DNA of 64,000 nt from Hirudinaria manillensis (taxonomy: Eukaryota; Annelida; Clitellata; Hirudinida; Hirudinidae): the NCBI GenBank assembly GCA_034509925.1, contig CM067528.1, positions 8,430,501-8,494,500 of the forward strand, in the 5' to 3' direction. The translations under genes and the position numbers were made by a program. Shown here one piece after another: positions 58,890-64,000 of the stretch (positions within the stretch are counted from its first letter, which is position 1; every line of letters begins with the position of its first letter). Below the pieces are notes generated by a model, which was given only the letters and a program-made list of their open reading frames with translations, had not been told where the DNA came from and did no database searches.

Positions 58890-60447
58890 AAAGAACGCGC
58901 AATGGAGAACGAGAACGACTCGTGTTTTTAGCCGGCTCAAGGGTTCTGCAAAGGCTTTATGTACAAACGTGCAGAGAGAGAGAGAGAAGAGAGTTTAAGG
59001 GAAAGGTAATGACCCTTGGGGAGGTCAAAAGGTGAGGGTGGACTGCAAAGGGGGAGTTATTTATTTTATCCGAGACCATTCGATCTGAAGTTCGGTTTTA
59101 TTTATTTATTGATTTATTTATGATATCCCCTTTTCCCGTTACTTTGTTCTTTATTTCGTTCGTCAATTGATTATTTATAAAGAGTTTGATATAATAATTT
59201 ATTTATTTTCACAAATTAACTCCGACAAGATCACGTAACCATAGGTTAACCTGACAGTGTTTATCAAGACATTCGACGTTTTTATCAAGAATTTGAATAT
59301 TGATTAAGCTGACCAACCATTATTAATAATTATAAATTGTAATTATTTATTATCTTTGTAGAATTTTAATTTATTTATTATTTCTATAATTTAAAATTCG
59401 GCCTCACTGACAGGCCAATGTAATCAATGGTTTATTGCTGATAGCGGTAGAGGCATGGTCAACTACGGTCTCTTGGGATAGATCCTTAATGTATTCCATG
59501 TTTATGATGATTATGATCATGGTGTCCGTCCAGTAGTCTTCCTCCGTCCGTCTGCCCATCCATCCATCCATCCATCCATCCACCCATTCATTCATTTATT
59601 CATCTAGCTATCCATCTTGATGACCGATAAAGATATCAAGTTAGGATGCCGTGGATGGAGGTAACAGAAAACCGATTTATTTGCCTGATTAAATAGATGC
59701 TTTGTCAGAATTGTCTTGGACTGCCAAATCATTAATATTAATGTCTTAGCTGGCATTACTAACATTATTATCTTAATTAGCGTCATTAATATTACCATCT
59801 AAAGTGGCATCATTAATATTTAAATTAGCATCGTTAGTATCGACATCATAATCATTATTATTATCAGCGCCATCGCCATCATACTCGTCTAAGACCAACG
59901 GTCCCTTTCGTCCAATGGGACTCATCCTAGGCACTCTGAATAAACATAGAGAATGTCCTTCACTTAGCACCCCTGATGGACAGTCGAATGTCATAGACTT
60001 AAAGAGCAACATCTCTGCAATAATATTGATAAGCAAGACCAAAGTCATGGAAATTTATGAACTGTGTCAGTTACACGAAGACACGCGCTCAGACAAGCAC
60101 CAAGACAAATTCAAGCACACGTACATCCTAGGATCATGAGGATAGCTTTAAACTTTTTTTCATTCTCTTTAGTCTAATATTAGTTTCGTAGTGATTGCCA
60201 CACTTTCAATAAATTCACTGATAGGCCAAATGATTGACTTCATAATTCAACGTCGTCGTCGTCTTCATCACTTTCAACTGCATGTGCGATACACTTTTGT
60301 TGATAATGTAACGAAATGCTAAGAAAATAACTGATGGCCTTCTCAAATGATGTTTCACGAGCCAAGTTCAGTGAAGAGCTCGGTTTCTCAACCGTCCAAT
60401 CAATCATTCAATCATTCAGCCATTATTCCATCTACTCATTCGTTAAT

Positions 60448-60556
60448 CCGTCCGTCCGTCCATCCATCCATCCATCCATCCATCCATCCATCCATCCATC
60501 CATCCATCCATCCATCCATCCATCCATCCATCCATCCATCCATCCATCCATCCATT
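60448..60556. repeat. CCGT then CATC tetranucleotide array
   Basis: Three ccgt units lead into about 24 perfect catc units. The plus-strand Pro-Ser-Ile-His frames are artefacts. Confidence 0.97.
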
Positions 60557-60857
60557 CATTCTTTCATTCGATCATAGTTATCCAGTCCTTTCTAAATTCA
60601 GACTCTTCCGGAGAAGACTGGGACTTTTCAATTGAACTTCTGAATAAACTCCAGATACTAAGGGTGGGTGGATAGATGGATGGATTAGAAAAAGAGAGTG
60701 AGTCCAGGGAAGCATTGGAAAGAAGTTCCAATCAGTTTAAAAGAAGAAAGGAAAGGAGCAGAATGGAAGAAGAAATGAATTGCAGACGTCTGCCAGAATT
60801 CCTCTCGACTCGTGATTTAGTTGTTCATCGAGAGACATCCATTAGTTTCTTTCTAAT

Positions 60858-60898
60858 GGATGGATGGACGGACGGATGGATGGATGGATGGATGGATT
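60858..60898. repeat. GGAT/GGAC tract
   Basis: Ten tetranucleotide units, ggat with two ggac. Confidence 0.93.
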
Positions 60899-61436
60899 CA
60901 ACCTTGACAGGAACCAATCGAAAGGTGACGAATTCGCAACCCGGATAGCGCTTCCGGCCCGAAAAAGGCGCTATCCGAGCGCTTAAGTGCTCCAGTGAAA
61001 GATGCGCTAGAAAAATGCGGACCAAGCGAAGATGCGAGGAAAACGATGTTTCCTGTTTTGACGGCAGGAAGAAAGATCGAGAACGATCAGAAGGGAGCAG
61101 ACGGATGATTTAGAGGCGGGAAAACTCGCTCGGAATCGAGGAGTCATAAATTAATAGACGGCGATAAGAACCCTTTCCTATTGCGTCAGTAACTTTGGGC
61201 GACGCAGAAGCGGGGGGAAGGGAACCGAAGAAGTGAAGAAAGACAGATAAGACTTTCTCCAGGAGAGAAAGTTGATTTTTTTGCGGGCCAAATTTTCGTT
61301 CCGTCTATCATCGACTGGGTTTTGAATTTTTACCTTTTTTTCTCCCCGGCATCCTCAGGCTTTCGAGAGATCGTCTGCGCGTATTTTTGGTCGCAAAGTA
61401 CCAGAGACTGCACTAGGATGATGCTTTTCAAAGCAT

Positions 61437-62014
61437 TTAAAACTGTCCCAGGTTTGACTGAAGTGAGCGAGTCGAACCGACAACAGCCTGTGGAACGGGA
61501 ACTGGCGATAGCATACGGTCACTCTCGCTCATTAGGGACATTCGGCAGGACGAGGACCACATTCCCATCAGACTCGTATCACACCTACGATGCCCAGGTC
61601 CTCCTCCATCCTGATAACGATCCTGACAACCCATACCCTCCCATCCATCCCACAGCAACGTGACAAGCGAAACCAAAAGTCCAAAGACATGCTCGCCGAC
61701 TCTCAGAGCCCACGACGAGCATAAAATCGATTGACCCCCGAGGCCCGAGGAAGACGACGAATCGTCGTCAAGGTAAACGGGCAGTCGCAGCGGCTCGAAC
61801 CAGTCATCAAAACGTGAGTTTTTAAAAATAACTTTTCAATAAATTAAATAAAAAATTGAAATCCATCAAAAAACATAACAAAATAACAAACTAAACGCTT
61901 AAAAAAAAACCACACGCACGCACATGAACCGACAGAATGGAACAGAACTTCAGAGATGGCGAGGAACGAGTACTTTTAGCAATCACCAACAGATGACAAT
62001 AACTTTTACAATGG

Positions 62015-62046
<32 letters not shown>

Positions 62047-62480
62047 AATCATCGCTGGCATCAACACAAACTCAACTTTTGCAGCCATTGTGGTCCATCA
62101 ATACACCTGTTGGTGAGCATCAAGGAATGGAAATCCACCATCATCATCATCATCATCACCGACCTGGCAGAGACGTGCATCCGAACGTAAACGTGCGTAA
62201 TCTCTTCTCCGCTCGACCGACGGGATCGGCCAGGACCGTAATTGACGTTACATAATGATAAAAATAATGAATTATTAATAATGAAATATATTATAAGATA
62301 ATTATTATCATTACGTAATAACAGTCAATGTCGCATAACGATGGAAAACGTTATGCATAAACCTTTTAGCTAAAAGATAAAATAGCAGCAGGGAAACCCC
62401 CAAGATCCAAAACGAGTAGAATAACATCGTCATTGCCATCGACAGCACGTCCGTCCGTTCGCTCGTGGAGGACCACAAAC
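61437..62480 (-). CDS. Possible multi-exon membrane protein (unresolved)
   Basis: Two minus-strand segments look protein-like. Near 62355-62480 a frame reads SERTDVLSMAMTMLFYSFW followed by a hydrophobic LLLFYLLAK, a likely membrane helix. Near 61640-61829 an open frame reads NSRFDDWFEPLRLPVYLDDD, a Ser-rich turn, then EHVFGLLVSLVTLLW, another possible helix, with GC-ending codons. Joining them needs an acceptor near 61829 and a donor near 62350; neither is convincing and I could not fix the ends. I do not recognise the family. It would lie directly downstream of, and on the same strand as, the acidic-tail gene. Confidence 0.3.
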
Positions 62481-62799
62481 GAGTCGAAGAACGACCGTAA
62501 CCATGACGACGAAGAAGATGATAATGCGACGTGGACACCAAAATCAGTACCATGACAACACTAGTATTAATAACAACAACAACAACAACAACAAAGAAAC
62601 ATACAAAATAACCAGACAAATCTAGGGTAAGAGCAAACTGTTAGTTGATAAAGATTGGAAACACTGTTTTAAAACATCTTGAAACCGCTATAATCATCAT
62701 CATCATCATCGCCATCGTCGTCCCCGCAGTTCCCGACCGTCAGCGCGCGCGCATTCCGCAAACGTGTTGACGACGACGACGGTTCGCTATCATCATAAT

Positions 62800-64000
62800 T
62801 CATTCCTCTTCTTCCTCCTCCTCCTCTTCTTCCTCGGCGTCGTCGTCGTCCTCGTTGTCATCTTCGTTGTCGTCGTCGTCTTCGTCATCGTCTAGGCGAC
62901 CTCTCTTGGAGGGTGGGAGGTCGTCATCCTCGTCGTCGTCGTCGTCGAAGTCGTCCTCGGTCAGTTCGTCCAGGTTCGATATGACGTGCACTGAAACGAC
63001 AAAAACTTAAGTCAAGACCTTTCGGAAAAACCGGATCGAATGCCGAAGAACGAGCCGCGAAAAACCGAATACTAGCGAACGCACGCGAAGAATCTCGAAG
63101 GCATCGAGATCATGCATTTCCTCCGTCTGCCAAAATCTACCAACCTGACTGCAGCTGTTCCTCTGTGATGTCATCTCCGACGTCCCTCAGAACGAAGCAG
63201 GACTTCATGCCCAACTCCCCTGCCGCCTTCGAGGCTGAAACATTATCATCGTCATCACCATCGACTTCGACGCCTTCGTTTCCATTGCCGGCATCTTCGT
63301 CACGAATCGACGACGAGACGGTCTCGGAAATTCGGCCGAATTTTTCGACCCGGCACGCTCGGGCCGGCCGACCCCACCCACCTTCGAGAGAATGAGTAAT
63401 GTAGAGGACGTCGTTGAGCGCCATCTTGAGGTTCTCCTTGACCAGCAACTTGACCTCTTCTGCCACCTCGCCGCCCTTGGGCTTCTTGCGGACAAGGAAG
63501 TCTGAGAAGAGCTGAAAGACAGGGAAGAACATTGTAATCCATGGGTCTTGCCACAAAATTTTAACAAAAAACCATAACGACGACGGCAATGTTACCTGAG
63601 AAACATCACCCTGGTTGGTATTGGCATAGAACAGCTTCTGGAGTGCAACAGAAGAGCAAGAGTAGGACACGACCTTGACCTCGTTGGATGCCAGCACCTT
63701 GATGAGCGGAACCACATCTTCGTACAAACTTGAGAGTGAAAAAGTTTGAAGGTTAGGAGTGATTGACCTTTTCATTTGAATAATTTATGCAAACAAGTGC
63801 AGATTCACATCACATAATGAACAATGGCTCACTGCATGCTCACAAATACATCACCATAATGCACAACACAAGGCTGTTTGACTTGGCAACCGTGGCAACA
63901 TCATCATCATCATCATGACACCCACTCTCCCTGGATATCTTCCTCTTTGTAGGCTTCGATCCAGAAAGCCTCCAAAATGGCAGAATGTGACGGTTCTGGC
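62800..64000 (-). CDS. Unrecognised helical protein with acidic C-terminal tail (3' part)
   Basis: Exons on the minus strand are 63926-64000 (open at the right edge), 63596-63728, 63382-63511, 63145-63234 and 62800-62990. Phases agree at all joins, giving the last about 205 residues. The folded part has amphipathic helices of armadillo/HEAT appearance (YEDVVPLIKVLASNEVKVVS, EVKLLVKENLKMALNDVLYI). The last exon encodes DELTEDDFDDDDDEDDDLPP, a basic SKRGR that could serve as a nuclear localisation signal, and then a long Asp/Glu tail ending in eleven glutamates. A nuclear or nucleolar role would be typical of such tails, but the family is not identified. The acidic tail is encoded by gac/gag-rich DNA similar to the local GAT and GAG microsatellites. 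Confidence 0.75.

Larger units (their letters stand above)
56460..61436. other. Intergenic, repeat-rich
   Basis: The ErbB-ligand promoter should lie just right of 56459, where the sequence up to about 56620 is less AT-rich. The rest holds ATC (57700-57794), AAT (58015-58087), GGAT (58811-58889) and CCGT/CATC (60448-60556) arrays and AT-rich DNA. No gene recognised. Confidence 0.6.

Noticed and set aside
61322-61663. 113-codon plus-strand frame
   Set aside because: No splice context or family motif; it is antisense to the better-looking minus-strand candidate.

Overview
This is a window from a eukaryotic, animal genome. Every gene I can support is split by spliceosomal introns, mostly GT-AG and many only 60-200 bp long. 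The gene set is bilaterian: a CNG-like cyclic-nucleotide-gated channel, cornichon, an XAF1/TRAFD1-type zinc-finger protein, a metazoan DUR3-type sodium:solute symporter, a two-repeat beta-thymosin and a secreted neuregulin/Vein-type ErbB ligand. The multi-repeat beta-thymosin and the Vein-like ligand point to an invertebrate. Extreme simple-sequence content (ATC/GAT, AAT, CCAT/GGAT, CCAA and GAGT arrays) and degenerate CCCTAA-type blocks fit a lophotrochozoan such as an annelid or mollusc, but the species is a guess.

Layout, left to right. Positions 1-4868 are repeat-rich, include a very pure CCAA array of about 800 bp, and are probably intron of the channel gene, whose C-terminal exons lie outside the left edge. 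Positions 4869-10336 (minus) hold six exons of a CNGL channel ending at S6. A CCAAT-CRE-CCAAT cluster sits at its first exon. Positions 10577-18498 are gene-poor and contain a GAGT array of about 615 bp. Positions 18499-19484 (plus) are a complete five-exon cornichon gene. Next come two minus-strand genes in tandem: an XAF1-like gene (20021-22087, six exons) and a DUR3-like symporter (22492-27671, fourteen exons, two consecutive GC-AG introns). A two-repeat beta-thymosin gene (plus, three exons) occupies 30269-30929. Positions 35969-56459 (minus) are one 20-kb gene of five small exons encoding a 379-residue secreted Ig+EGF ligand with introns of about 12.8 kb and 5.6 kb. Positions 56460-62620 are mostly repeats, with one weak membrane-protein candidate. 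Positions 62800-64000 (minus) are the last five exons of an unrecognised helical protein with a very acidic tail; it runs off the right edge.

The genes do not form an operon or an evident pathway; this is an ordinary gene neighbourhood. Exon joins were worked out by hand: splice signals and reading phase agree at every junction of the main genes, but no transcript or homology search was available. Most long open frames in the window are translations of microsatellites and are not genes. I did not find a convincing new system. The most unusual items are the roughly 145-residue extra segment in the channel's S5-pore loop, the two adjacent GC-AG introns, and the N-terminal domain of the ErbB ligand.
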